Of a DNA stretch of 36,669 nucleotides, positions 8,159 through 16,380 are shown piece after piece; position 1 is the stretch's first letter; every line of letters starts with the position of its first letter. The notes under the pieces are model-generated. The model had not been told where the DNA came from. It saw only the letters and a program-made list of their open reading frames with translations, and ran no database searches. This DNA is from Burkholderia sp. S171 (lineage in GTDB: Bacteria > Pseudomonadota > Gammaproteobacteria > Burkholderiales > Burkholderiaceae): assembly GCF_009766085.1 (NCBI RefSeq), contig NZ_LMUF01000030.1, positions 698,497 to 735,165 of the forward strand. Reading direction: 5' to 3'. A program made the position numbers and the translations under genes.

Positions 8159-8191
8159 GATCAAAACCTTTTCGTTAAGTTATCCGATTGA

Positions 8192-10546
8192 TTAAAAGTT
8201 CTTCGTGATGCCCGCGTACACGGCAATGTGCGGGCCGTACTGTGGCTCGCCCACGCCAATGCCCGATCCATCGCGCAACTCGTAGACGCGGTTGAACGCG
8301 TTGATGAGCAGCAGACGCGCGTCGAACTTGCCGATCAGCGGTTCGTTGAAGTTGAAGTGATGGATCACGCCCAGATTCACTTGCGTGTAGAAAGGCAGGT
8401 GGTCGGTGTTCGCGAAGCCGCTGCGCAACCCGCTGCCCACAATGCCGTCGAAGGTGAAGGTGGTCTTGCCCAATGCGTACGCGCCGCCGAACGAAGCGGT
8501 CACGCGCTGATCGTGATCGAGGTATACCCAGTGATTGCTGATGTAAGCAAGTTCGGCGGCGTCGAAATTAAACTGCGCTGAATCGATGTCCTTGCCCTGT
8601 GCTCGGCTGAACGCGACGTTCATGTAGGCCGAAACATTGCCCTGTTTATAGTTGCTGGTAAATTCGAGCCCGTAGACACGGCCGTATTGATAGTTGAACG
8701 GCGTGAAAATCAACGCGGTGCCGAACTGGCCCTCGTCGAGCAGGTTCGTCGATTTCTTGTAGTACGCGTCGACGCCTACCGTAATAGTGGAGCTCAACCG
8801 CTGCGTGATGCCGAGATCGAAATAATGGCTGCGTTCCGGCTGCACCGGATCGTTCTGGCTCGATGTCTGGGCGGTGGTGCCCACGACGCGCGCGATATCT
8901 TCGCCCGATACAAGCTCGAACGCAGGCGGCGTGAAGTAACGGGAATAACCGGCGTGAACCGTGGTTGAAGGCGTTAATGCGTAGACGAGACCCACACGCG
9001 GACTGAGCTGACTTGCGCTGACGTACTCGTCCATCTTGTCGTAGCGCAGACCGTAGTTGATCGTGAGTTTATCGGTCAGTTTCCACTCGTCCTGAACGTA
9101 CGCGCTATAGAGATACCCCGTCTTGCTGCTCGAGTCAGGCACGTTGAAGGGCTGATCGGAGAGCTGGTTTCCATCTGCATCGGCGGGGAAGACGCTCAGG
9201 TCGTTGTTGAAGATCGCATGTTCCTGCTGGAACGAAATGCCCGCGCGAAGCGTGTGTTTTTCGTTGAGCCGGAAGGTCGTATCCGCTTGCACACCGTTGG
9301 CGCTGTCGCTGTGGAAATCGTTTGCTGCCACGCCATTGAACAGCAGGTCGCCCACCGGATCAGGATTGAATTGCGTGCGCGAGTAGCGTGTAAAAAGCGC
9401 GACCTGATAGTCCAGCGCGCCGCCGTTGGTCCCTTGCAGCGCGACGACCGCGAACTGGTTGAGTTCGGATTGTGTCTCGTTGAGGGTGCTTGAATCGAAC
9501 GTGGTGTTGCCGTTCAACGTGAAGGCGGTTGGCAAGCCGGGTGTATTCGGAATCTGAAACTGGTTGCTGGTCGTACCGAACATCAGGCTCACGCGCGTGA
9601 GCGGATTGATGATGTAGGACATGAGGCCGAACGCATCGCCTTGACGGGTGTGATCGTGAATCGGGCTGGCGCTCGACGTCGGATTTTCGATGCCGAGATT
9701 GTTCTCGCCCAGCGAGCCGCTGAAATAGTAGCTAAACGGTCCCTGACTGCCGAAGACATCGGCGCTGGTCTTGATGGTCTGGTGACTGCCGCCGAATACA
9801 TCGATGGAACCGCCATTACCCTGGTCGCCGTTCTTCGTATGAATATCGACGATACCCGCTGTACGGTCGCCGTATTGAGCGGGCAATGCGCCGGTCAGCA
9901 GGTTGAGCTGATCGATAATGCGCGTGTCCAGCGACTGGCCGAATCCGCTGATCGGCTCCGGAATGATGATGCCGTTGATACGGTATTGCAGGTTCGCGTG
10001 ATCCCCGCGCACGTGCAACTGGCCGTACGAGTCGCTCGCCACGCCGGGCGCTTGCAGCAACACCTGGTTAAGCGGCGTGTCCTGGCCGGCGGGGAGGGTA
10101 TCGATATCCGCCTGGCTGAAGCGATACACGCTGCTGCCCGTTTCAGGTAGCAGGCCGTTGCGCGCACGGTTTAGCCGTTTCGCATTGACCTGCACATCGA
10201 TCGCGTCGCTTTTGCTCAGTGCCACTGTCACAGATGCATCCACGCCCTCGCTCGCCGTCGCGATGCTGCTGCCGCTTGCGTAGCCCGGCGCTGCCACAAC
10301 GACCGCGTAGGTTCCCGGCGCAACATGATGGACAGAGAAGTGTCCGGTTGCGTCTGTGCTCGTGGCACCCACGGACGCACCGCTGGCGTCTTGCAGGGCG
10401 ACGCTGGCATTGGCGACGGGCTTGCCGGAACTATCGCTGACAGAGCCTGAAACGGCGCCGTCCGAACCTGCAGCATAAGCGTGCCCAGCGGCCATCTGTG
10501 CAAACAGCAATAAGGCCGCGTGGGCGATGAGCGTACGATTTTTCAT
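8192..10546 (-). CDS. TonB-dependent outer-membrane receptor with carboxypeptidase-like N-terminal domain
   Basis: The product is 784 residues. A signal peptide ends near AYA/AG (residue 25). A beta-sandwich domain of the carboxypeptidase-regulatory type follows (about 30-115: GSVSDSSGKPVANASV, GHFSVHHVAPGTYAVVV). Then come a plug domain (about 135-240: QLHVRGDHANLQYRINGI, ALPAQYGDRTAGIVDIHTKNG) and a 22-strand-type barrel to the C-terminal aromatic residue (AGITKNF). It binds a substrate outside the cell and imports it with TonB energy. The substrate cannot be read from the protein. Its own exbB-exbD-tonB genes follow, and a zinc-chaperone gene with a Zur-like site is divergent, so zinc or a zinc chelate is the leading guess. 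No clear Shine-Dalgarno is seen before the ATG. Confidence 0.9.
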   Translation of the reverse strand: MKNRTLIAHAALLLFAQMAAGHAYAAGSDGAVSGSVSDSSGKPVANASVALQDASGASVGATSTDATGHFSVHHVAPGTYAVVVAAPGYASGSSIATASEGVDASVTVALSKSDAIDVQVNAKRLNRARNGLLPETGSSVYRFSQADIDTLPAGQDTPLNQVLLQAPGVASDSYGQLHVRGDHANLQYRINGIIIPEPISGFGQSLDTRIIDQLNLLTGALPAQYGDRTAGIVDIHTKNGDQGNGGSIDVFGGSHQTIKTSADVFGSQGPFSYYFSGSLGENNLGIENPTSSASPIHDHTRQGDAFGLMSYIINPLTRVSLMFGTTSNQFQIPNTPGLPTAFTLNGNTTFDSSTLNETQSELNQFAVVALQGTNGGALDYQVALFTRYSRTQFNPDPVGDLLFNGVAANDFHSDSANGVQADTTFRLNEKHTLRAGISFQQEHAIFNNDLSVFPADADGNQLSDQPFNVPDSSSKTGYLYSAYVQDEWKLTDKLTINYGLRYDKMDEYVSASQLSPRVGLVYALTPSTTVHAGYSRYFTPPAFELVSGEDIARVVGTTAQTSSQNDPVQPERSHYFDLGITQRLSSTITVGVDAYYKKSTNLLDEGQFGTALIFTPFNYQYGRVYGLEFTSNYKQGNVSAYMNVAFSRAQGKDIDSAQFNFDAAELAYISNHWVYLDHDQRVTASFGGAYALGKTTFTFDGIVGSGLRSGFANTDHLPFYTQVNLGVIHHFNFNEPLIGKFDARLLLINAFNRVYELRDGSGIGVGEPQYGPHIAVYAGITKNF

Positions 10547-10728
10547 CGATTATTTTTCTGGATGGATGTGTTGGATGTGCGCTGCCCGGCGACGTTGTAC
10601 GGTCCCCGAGGATTGATCTTGATTTATAAATAACGTAGTCCTAATCGATACCAGGCGGGCGCCGCGTGCAGGCATATCAAGCCGCACGGCCAAGGTGCGG
10701 ACCGCGGAACGCCAGATGGATAAAAAGT

Positions 10729-10757
10729 TCTACAAATTACGAATGCAATGTTATAAC
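10729..10757 (+). promoter_or_regulatory. Candidate sigma-70 promoter for the zinc-chaperone GTPase
   Basis: TCTACA (10729-10734) and TATAAC (10752-10757) are separated by 17 bases. The -10 lies inside the Zur-like palindrome, so bound repressor would block it. A transcript would start near 10764, giving a leader of about 35 bases. Confidence 0.45.
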
Positions 10758-10760
10758 ATT
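10747..10760. promoter_or_regulatory. Zur-like operator palindrome
   Basis: AATGTTATAACATT is a perfect 14-bp palindrome. Known proteobacterial Zur boxes contain ATGTTATA and TATAACAT half-sites; here the halves overlap more closely than in the 23-bp E. coli box, which is a caution. It lies 38 bases before a COG0523 zinc-chaperone gene, a usual Zur target, and about 200 bases from the divergent receptor start. Confidence 0.6.
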
Positions 10761-10797
10761 CGTAATCAATTGTGCGAGAACTTTTTGGACGGAAAGA

Positions 10798-12006
10798 ATG
10801 GACAAGCTGCCGGTAACTGTTTTGTCGGGCTTCTTGGGCGCAGGAAAGACCACGTTGCTCAACCACATCCTGAACAATCGAGAGGGCAGGCGCGTCGCGG
10901 TGATCGTCAACGACATGAGCGAGGTCAATATCGACGCCGCGCTGGTTCGTGACGGCGGCGCAGAACTGGCGCGCACCGACGAAAAGCTGGTCGAGATGAG
11001 CAACGGCTGCATTTGCTGCACGCTGCGGGAAGACCTTTTACTCGAGGTGAACCGGCTTGCAAAGGAAGGGCGCTTTGACTATCTCGTGATTGAATCGACC
11101 GGGGTTTCGGAGCCGTTGCCGGTGGCTGAAACCTTTACGTTCGCCGACGAGCATGGCCAAAGCCTGTCCGATGTCGCGCGTCTGGACACCATGGTGACGG
11201 TGGTGGATGCTTTCAATTTTCTCAAGGATTACAGTTCCGCGGACAGCCTGCACACGCGGGGCGAATCGATGGGCGACGAAGATACGCGTACGGTCGTCGA
11301 CCTGCTGGTCGAGCAGGTCGAGTTCTGCGATGTGATCGTTTTGAACAAGGTGGATCTTGTCGGCGACACGGATCGCAGGCGCCTGATGACAATCCTGAAG
11401 GGGCTGAATCCGCGGGCCAGGATCGAGATCGCGGAATTCGGCAAGCTCAGGCTGGACAAGGTGCTCAATACCCGTCTGTTCGACTTCGACGAGGCGTCCA
11501 AAGCGCCCGGCTGGCTCAAGGAATTGCGTGGTGAGCACACGCCCGAGACCGAGGAATACGGCATCACGCATTTCGTCTATCGCGCGCGCCGGCCGTTTCA
11601 TCCCGAGCGTTTCTGGCAACTGATCACGAGCAACTGGCCGGGCGTGGTGCGCTCCAAAGGATTCTTCTGGCTCGCCAGCCGGCCGACCTATGTAGGGTCC
11701 TGGTCGCAGGCGGGCGGCGTATGCCGGCACGGCGGAATGGGGTTGTGGTGGGCAGCCGTACCGAAAGCCTACTGGCCGGAAGATGCTGAATCGCTGAAAT
11801 CAATTGATAACGATTGGGATCCTCAGGTCGGAGATGCACGGCAAGAGTTGGTGCTGATCGGCATTGATATGGACGAGACGGCCTTACGCGCGCGCCTGGA
11901 TGCGTGCCTGCTCAACGACGTGGAAATGGCGCAAGGTCCGCAAGCTTGGGAGCGATTCGCGGACCCTTTCCCTGTGTGGGATAACGACGCTCAGAACGCG
12001 GAATAA
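10798..12006 (+). CDS. zigA: COG0523 / ZigA-type zinc-chaperone GTPase
   Basis: The product is 402 residues. The GTP-binding P loop is [10 protein letters not shown] (11-20). The metal motif CxCC is Cys 71-Ile-Cys 73-Cys 74 ([13 protein letters not shown]), the specificity motif is NKVD (183-186), and a CobW C-terminal domain covers about the last 120 residues. Members of this branch load zinc into client enzymes during zinc shortage. An in-frame start at 10666 would run through the operator region, while the ATG at 10798 gives the conserved N-terminus [12 protein letters not shown] and has GGAAAG just upstream. The Zur-like palindrome and the divergent receptor/Ton operon support a zinc role. 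Confidence 0.88.
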   Translation: MDKLPVTVLSGFLGAGKTTLLNHILNNREGRRVAVIVNDMSEVNIDAALVRDGGAELARTDEKLVEMSNGCICCTLREDLLLEVNRLAKEGRFDYLVIESTGVSEPLPVAETFTFADEHGQSLSDVARLDTMVTVVDAFNFLKDYSSADSLHTRGESMGDEDTRTVVDLLVEQVEFCDVIVLNKVDLVGDTDRRRLMTILKGLNPRARIEIAEFGKLRLDKVLNTRLFDFDEASKAPGWLKELRGEHTPETEEYGITHFVYRARRPFHPERFWQLITSNWPGVVRSKGFFWLASRPTYVGSWSQAGGVCRHGGMGLWWAAVPKAYWPEDAESLKSIDNDWDPQVGDARQELVLIGIDMDETALRARLDACLLNDVEMAQGPQAWERFADPFPVWDNDAQNAE

Positions 12007-12038
12007 ACCGTGGCTTGGTTCGTTACAGTATTAAATCG

Positions 12039-12818
12039 TTAGCTGCCGCACGAGGACAGTTCTGCCACTTGCAGCACTTCCCCCGTCGCTCCGCGCTCGA
12101 CGAACGCCACCACGCCGTCGTGGCCATCGGCCGATGCGTAGTCGCCGGTGATCAACGCGTGACCGTCGACTATGCGGACCGGCCCGATCCAGCGACGCAC
12201 CACGCGGTCGTGATGCAGCGTGACGCCGCTGTTTTCGCCGCCCTTCACCGCACTGACGAGCTGGTTTTCATACACGGCGGCGTACGCGACCGCGTCGTCG
12301 GGAAGGTTCTTGCGAGCGGTGAATGCGGCATCGAATGCGACGTGGCCGGGCGCGGAAGGGTGGCCGTCAATGTGGATATCGGCGAGTGGGGTTTCGCTAT
12401 TCAACTGCTGAATGCGGGACTCGAAGCTCGCGTCGCTCGACCAGCTGCGCAACTCGCGGCCACCTACAAAAACCTCCGGCGTGTACACCACATGCCCACC
12501 GCCCGTGTAGGTCAGTTGCTGCTGTCGCGTGGTGAACGCGGCTTGCGCAAAGCGATCCTTCCATGCCCAGCTATCCCAGTAGTCCACATGCATCGCCAGC
12601 GGAATGATGGTGCTGGTCTTGCGGGCATGATCGAGTTCGCTCAACCAGTTATCGGCAGGTGGGCAACTGTTGCAGCCCTCGCTTGTATAGAGTTCGACGA
12701 GCGCGGCGCGATGCTCGGGGCTCGATGCGCTGCATGCATTCGCGGAGGCGGCGCTGGCAGTGGCGGCGGAGAAGGAAACGAGCAGCGCGGCAAGGGACAG
12801 GATCGATGAAGCACGCAT
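12039..12818 (-). CDS. DUF1223 secreted thioredoxin-like protein
   Basis: The product is 259 residues. A signal peptide covers about 1-24. The DUF1223 domain begins at VELYTSEGCNSCPPADNWLSEL with the redox-type pair Cys 49-Asn-Ser-Cys 52, followed by AMHVDYWDSWAWKDRFAQ and YTPEVFVGGRE, both hallmarks of the family. The fold is thioredoxin-like; the true activity of the family is not established. It should act in the periplasm on thiols or disulfides, which is inference from CxxC. It is convergent with zigA, 32 bases away. A perfect SigF-type promoter lies about 165 bases upstream at 12983-13009, placing it in the ECF regulon described for this window. Confidence 0.85.
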   Translation of the reverse strand: MRASSILSLAALLVSFSAATASAASANACSASSPEHRAALVELYTSEGCNSCPPADNWLSELDHARKTSTIIPLAMHVDYWDSWAWKDRFAQAAFTTRQQQLTYTGGGHVVYTPEVFVGGRELRSWSSDASFESRIQQLNSETPLADIHIDGHPSAPGHVAFDAAFTARKNLPDDAVAYAAVYENQLVSAVKGGENSGVTLHHDRVVRRWIGPVRIVDGHALITGDYASADGHDGVVAFVERGATGEVLQVAELSSCGS

Positions 12819-12982
12819 AACGGACTCCGAAAGTAAAAAGAAGGATGCTGTTGACCGGGAAGCGGCCTGGCATGACCGCGGTCACGGTGCGTCATCGACA
12901 GGTGTCGAGCATCTATATCAGTCCGCGGTTCAAGTCAGGCTGGCGAATGCCCGATTAAGAAGTCGCGTAGCCTGATAGTTAT

Positions 12983-13009
12983 TTCGGCGATCCATAAAAA
13001 CCGGTTACA
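12983..13009 (-). promoter_or_regulatory. SigF/NrsF-type ECF promoter for the DUF1223 gene
   Basis: On the minus strand TGTAACC (13009-13003) is followed after exactly 16 bases by CGAA (12986-12983). This matches the -35 GTAACC / -10 CGAA pattern known for SigF-type ECF factors and found five more times nearby. Leader length to the DUF1223 ATG is about 155 bases. Confidence 0.85.
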
Positions 13010-13068
13010 GCTAGAGTGAAATTGCCGTGGGGCCTCCGCATACGCGTATGGAACGCCTATAACACTGC

Positions 13069-13094
13069 GGCTTAGCAATTTTCTCGGCTAAGCC
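13069..13094. repeat. Hairpin between the two divergent ECF promoters
   Basis: GGCTTAGC (13069-13076) and GCTAAGCC (13087-13094) form an 8-bp perfect inverted repeat with a 10-base loop. It lies midway between the divergent promoters at 13009 and 13152. A related GGCTAAGCC occurs again at 13253-13261. Confidence 0.5.
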
Positions 13095-13151
13095 AAACCC
13101 CAAGCGTGCGGAGCCAGCGCACGGAAGATGCAAACGAAGTTGGCTCATACG

Positions 13152-13178
13152 TGTAACCGCATCGAAGGGTCAACCGAA
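13152..13178 (+). promoter_or_regulatory. SigF/NrsF-type ECF promoter for the efflux pump
   Basis: TGTAACC (13152-13158), 16 bases, CGAA (13175-13178), followed by CTACC as in the b561 promoter. It points at the MFS gene, with a leader of about 145 bases. The 510 bases between the DUF1223 and MFS genes contain this site, its divergent twin and two hairpins, and no gene. Confidence 0.85.
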
Positions 13179-13221
13179 CTACCGACATCACCCCTGCTGC
13201 CAGCCGTCCCGCGCGTCATGA

Positions 13222-13259
13222 CTTAGCTTGCGCACGCGCGCGGCCTCTGGCAGGCTAAG
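13222..13259 (+). promoter_or_regulatory. Stem-loop in the efflux pump leader
   Basis: CTTAGCTTGC (13222-13231) can pair with GCAGGCTAAG (13250-13259): ten base pairs including one U-G, with an 18-base GC-rich loop. It lies inside the predicted 5' leader and ends about 60 bases before the ribosome site. It could affect translation or early termination. Confidence 0.4.
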
Positions 13260-13328
13260 CCAGCGGAAGCCACCATGCCCTAGGCTCCGCCGCACAGCCG
13301 CAGTTCCCGACAGCACCAGGAGAACGCC

Positions 13329-14921
13329 ATGACCCCGGACATCGCTGTACCTATTGAAGCCGGGCAGTTGCTGCCGTTCCGCGAGTCAGTGCTGGCGATG
13401 CTCGGCGTATCGTTCGTCGCGATGCTGGTCGCACTCGACCAGACGATTGTCGGGACAGCGCTGCCGCGTATCGTGGCTGATCTCAAGGGCTTCGACCTGT
13501 ACGCGTGGGTGGCGACGTCCTACATGCTGACATCGGTTATCACGATTCCGATCTTCGGCCGCTTGGGCGACTTGTTTGGCCGCAAGCCGTTTTTAATGGC
13601 GGCGATCATTCTATTTACCATCGCGTCGGTCATGTGCGGCATGGCGGCCAATATGCTCTTCCTCGTGATCGCGCGAGGCCTGCAAGGGATCGGCGGGGGT
13701 ATCCTGGTGGGCACGATGTTCGCCACTGTCGCTGATCTTTTTCCCGACCCAAAGCTTCGCCTGCGCTGGCTGGTCTTCGTCAGTTCGGCGTTTGCATTGT
13801 CAAATATCGTTGGCCCCACATTAGGGGGCGTGCTGACCCAGTACGGCGGATGGCGGCTCGTATTTTTCGTCAATCTGCCGGTGGGCATCGTCTCGTTGTT
13901 GTTCGTGCGCGCTTTCCTGCCGCATCTCCGGCGGCCGCGTTCAGCCGTGCCAGTGAAACTGGATTGGGTCGGGGCGCTGGTCCTGGCGTCGACATTTGGC
14001 GTGCTGCAACTGCTGATCGAATGGGTTCCGAATGACGGCATCACGCCCACGACCTGCGTGCTGGCATTACTCACCGTAGCAGGCGCGGTGTTGCTGCTGT
14101 TTTGGGAAAAACGCATGACTTACCCGATCGTTCCCGTCGACATGCTGCTGGACCGGAAGTTGGCGGCGCTGTTCGCGATGTCGGTACTCGGTGGTTTCTC
14201 GCTCTTCTCGCTGGTCTTCTACGTGCCCTTGCTGTTTCAAGGCGGCTTTGCGATGTCGCCGCATGACTCGGGCATGCTGATTACGCCGCTGCTGCTGGGT
14301 ACGACCGTGGGGAGCGTGGTGAATAACCGGATCGTTACGCGCATCAAGCAAGCGAACGGTGTGATGTATATCGGCTTTGCGCTCTTCGCGTGCGCCGCGC
14401 TGTGTCTTGTCGCGATCACGGGGACCGTGCCTCATCTTGTGTGGATGGCGTGCATGGGATTCAGTGGCGTCGGACTCGGTTTGGTCGTGTCGAACCTCAC
14501 GCTCTTTTCGCAGCAACTTGTTGCTCGCGACCATCTTGGTGCCGCGACGGCGCTGCTTCAATCGCTGCGGATGTTTGGCGGCATGCTGGGCACGGCGATG
14601 ACGGGTGCGTTACTCGGTCGCCTCTATACGAGTGGCGTGCATCGTTCGCTGGATACGTATCAGGCAACGCAATGGTTCAAGTCGTTCGCGAGTCCGGAGT
14701 TGCTGATCGATCACGCGGAACAGGCGGCGCTGATCGGTCGCCTGATCATGGCGGGTCATGCCGGAGACGCGATGATGCAGTCAGCGCGCGGTGCGTTGAT
14801 TGAATCGATACACGTAGGGCTCGGGCTGGCGGCCGCTGCGGCTATAGCGGGGCTTTGTCTTGCGTGGTTCGTGCCGCCGGTGCGGGTTGATCGGCTGGAT
14901 ACCGGGACGCGTAGCCGTTGA
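13329..14921 (+). CDS. DHA2-family (EmrB/QacA type) MFS efflux transporter
   Basis: The product is 530 residues with about 14 hydrophobic helices, the number expected for the drug:proton antiporter-2 family. Helix 1 has the family signature LVALDQTIVGTALPRIVADL, the loop 2-3 motif A is GRLGDLFGRKP, and an antiporter motif C-like region, SNIVGPTLGGVL, follows. It should expel a toxic organic compound in exchange for protons at the inner membrane. AGGAG stands six bases before the ATG. No EmrA-like membrane-fusion gene is adjacent, so it probably works alone. The only promoter I can see upstream is SigF-type (13152-13178). The substrate is unknown. Confidence 0.9.
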   Translation: MTPDIAVPIEAGQLLPFRESVLAMLGVSFVAMLVALDQTIVGTALPRIVADLKGFDLYAWVATSYMLTSVITIPIFGRLGDLFGRKPFLMAAIILFTIASVMCGMAANMLFLVIARGLQGIGGGILVGTMFATVADLFPDPKLRLRWLVFVSSAFALSNIVGPTLGGVLTQYGGWRLVFFVNLPVGIVSLLFVRAFLPHLRRPRSAVPVKLDWVGALVLASTFGVLQLLIEWVPNDGITPTTCVLALLTVAGAVLLLFWEKRMTYPIVPVDMLLDRKLAALFAMSVLGGFSLFSLVFYVPLLFQGGFAMSPHDSGMLITPLLLGTTVGSVVNNRIVTRIKQANGVMYIGFALFACAALCLVAITGTVPHLVWMACMGFSGVGLGLVVSNLTLFSQQLVARDHLGAATALLQSLRMFGGMLGTAMTGALLGRLYTSGVHRSLDTYQATQWFKSFASPELLIDHAEQAALIGRLIMAGHAGDAMMQSARGALIESIHVGLGLAAAAAIAGLCLAWFVPPVRVDRLDTGTRSR

Positions 14922-14962
14922 AACCGTGGCTTGAATTCATTGCAAGGCCCTTGTTTCACGGC

Positions 14963-15604
14963 TTACCACCGAAGCAACCTGGGCCCGATCAAACCGCCGA
15001 GGACCGTGGGTACCGCCATCCCCAGTACATACCAAACGCCCCAGAACGGAACGGTCATCTCCACGCAATAGAGCGTATAAACAAGCACCGCTTGCGCAGC
15101 GCTTAGCAGGCCGGCTGCCGCGCCCGCGATCACCGGCCGAGTAGGCGCCAGCCCTTTCATAGCCCAGAACACAGCGATAAACGTGGGCGCTGACAAGATC
15201 ACGATATTCATCGTGCAGACTTGCCAGGTCTTCCCAAGCACAAGCTGAAGCCGCAGCGTAGGCGGAGCGGCAACAATCACAACCAGCGCTGTCAGCCAGA
15301 TTAGTACCAGTGGAATGGCGACCGTGGCCCAGGCAATTTTTGTGTCGGCGCCGGGACGTGACAGCCGCATCGCGACGAACAACGACGTGCCTACGACCGC
15401 GAGCGGGAATGCAACCTTCAACCAGAATAGAGGCGTGGTCAGCATTTGCGGCATGTCGCCGCGCACGCCGTAGATGGCGACGACCATGCACGTAGCGCCG
15501 GTTAATCCGAAGAATACGGCTGTCGTGAAGCGTCGCGCGATGACATGCGGATGGGTCGGGACGATGCCTGTTGCAAGCATCGATACGAACTCGCTGGTTT
15601 TCAT
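14963..15604 (-). CDS. NrsF-type (DUF1109) anti-sigma protein, second copy
   Basis: The product is 213 residues with six predicted membrane helices. It aligns without gaps to the neighbouring copy at 15739-16380: same length, same MKT start, RLSRPG at 81-86, GLAPTR at 151-156 and a common LxGPRxLRW end. Cys 130 and Cys 180, both shared with the other copy, are the likely redox- or metal-sensing cysteines that NrsF proteins need to release their sigma factor. The other copy's Cys 177 is Thr here. The ATG at 15604 has GGAG five bases upstream; an upstream start at 15640 has none. It has its own SigF-type promoter (15678-15704), so it is probably a feedback anti-sigma or a divergent sensor. Confidence 0.82.
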   Translation of the reverse strand: MKTSEFVSMLATGIVPTHPHVIARRFTTAVFFGLTGATCMVVAIYGVRGDMPQMLTTPLFWLKVAFPLAVVGTSLFVAMRLSRPGADTKIAWATVAIPLVLIWLTALVVIVAAPPTLRLQLVLGKTWQVCTMNIVILSAPTFIAVFWAMKGLAPTRPVIAGAAAGLLSAAQAVLVYTLYCVEMTVPFWGVWYVLGMAVPTVLGGLIGPRLLRW

Positions 15605-15677
15605 GACCACTCCGCTGATAAGAAACGACAGCGCTGCCATGTGTTAAGCAGCGTCATGCACTAGCGCATGATTTCTA

Positions 15678-15704
15678 TTCGTTTCGAGGAGTGGCCGGGT
15701 TACG
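15678..15704 (-). promoter_or_regulatory. SigF/NrsF-type ECF promoter for the second nrsF copy
   Basis: On the minus strand CGTAACC (15704-15698), 16 bases, CGAA (15681-15678). The first base of the -35 heptamer is C instead of T; GTAACC and CGAA are intact. It lies between the two DUF1109 genes, about 70 bases before the ATG at 15604. Confidence 0.8.
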
Positions 15705-15738
15705 CTTGGGCGCTAATTTATACGCTCAGCGTGATGAC

Positions 15739-16380
15739 CTACCAGCGCAGGAACCGCGGGCCAAGCAATGCGCCGATCAGCGTGGCGAGCGACATGCCGA
15801 GCAGGTACCAGACAGCCCAGAACGCGACGCTCATCTCGGGGCAATGGAAGCAATAAGCCATCGTCGCAAGGGTCCCGGCGAGCATGCCACCGGCTCCGCC
15901 AGCGAGCCTTAACCGGGTTGGCGCGAGTCCGCGGATTGCCCAGAACACAGCGACAAACGCCGGCACCGACAACAGCAGGATATTGAACGGACAAGTCCCC
16001 CACGTGTAGCCCATGACAAGCGGCAAACGTGCGTCGGGGGAGGCGAGACATAAGACCGCCACGGCCGCGCTCCACACCACGAGCACCGGCACCGCAGGCA
16101 TTGCCCAGAACTTGCCGATGGTCGTCCCGGGCCGCGACAGCCTCACTACAAGGAACAATGCGGTTGCCGCGAGCGTTGTCGGGAACGCGAATTTGGCCCA
16201 GAAGATCGGCGTGCGCGACACGACGGCAATGTCCGGCCGAACGCCAAACATCACGGCCATCAGCACGAGCGCGCCAAGGCCGCCCAACACAATTGCACGC
16301 CCGAAGCGGCGCGCGGACACGCGTGGGTCGACCGGCGTAACGCCAGTCGATAAAAGCGTAATCAGGTCCTCGGTTTTCAT
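15739..16380 (-). CDS. NrsF-type (DUF1109) anti-sigma protein, first copy
   Basis: The product is 213 residues with about six membrane helices. It belongs to the DUF1109 family, whose Caulobacter member NrsF holds the ECF factor SigF at the inner membrane. Cysteines are at 111, 130 (WGTCPFN), 177 and 180 (YCFHCPEM). Cys 130 and 180 are conserved in the neighbouring copy and are the best candidates for signal sensing. The start codon overlaps the sigma factor stop as ATGA, so the two proteins should be made together in balanced amounts. This makes it the cognate anti-sigma factor by position. The inducing signal is not visible; heavy metals or oxidants are known inducers in Caulobacter. Confidence 0.87.
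   Translation of the reverse strand: MKTEDLITLLSTGVTPVDPRVSARRFGRAIVLGGLGALVLMAVMFGVRPDIAVVSRTPIFWAKFAFPTTLAATALFLVVRLSRPGTTIGKFWAMPAVPVLVVWSAAVAVLCLASPDARLPLVMGYTWGTCPFNILLLSVPAFVAVFWAIRGLAPTRLRLAGGAGGMLAGTLATMAYCFHCPEMSVAFWAVWYLLGMSLATLIGALLGPRFLRW

Larger units (their letters stand above)
10722..10786 (+). repeat. Nested inverted repeats around the Zur-like core
   Basis: Three dyads are stacked: AAAAAGTTCT (10722-10731) with its complement at 10777-10786, ATTACGAATG (10736-10745) with its complement at 10757-10766, and the core palindrome at 10747-10760. The outer and core dyads share a centre near 10754; the middle one is centred at 10751. They sit just upstream of the zigA-type gene. 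Confidence 0.7.

Noticed and set aside
10666..10797. N-terminal extension of the zinc-chaperone GTPase by 44 residues
   Set aside because: It would translate the operator and promoter region, and the conserved family N-terminus begins at 10798.
12000..12030. TGTAACG on the minus strand after zigA
   Set aside because: The -35 has a mismatch, no CGAA follows at 16 bases, and it would point into the zigA 3' end.
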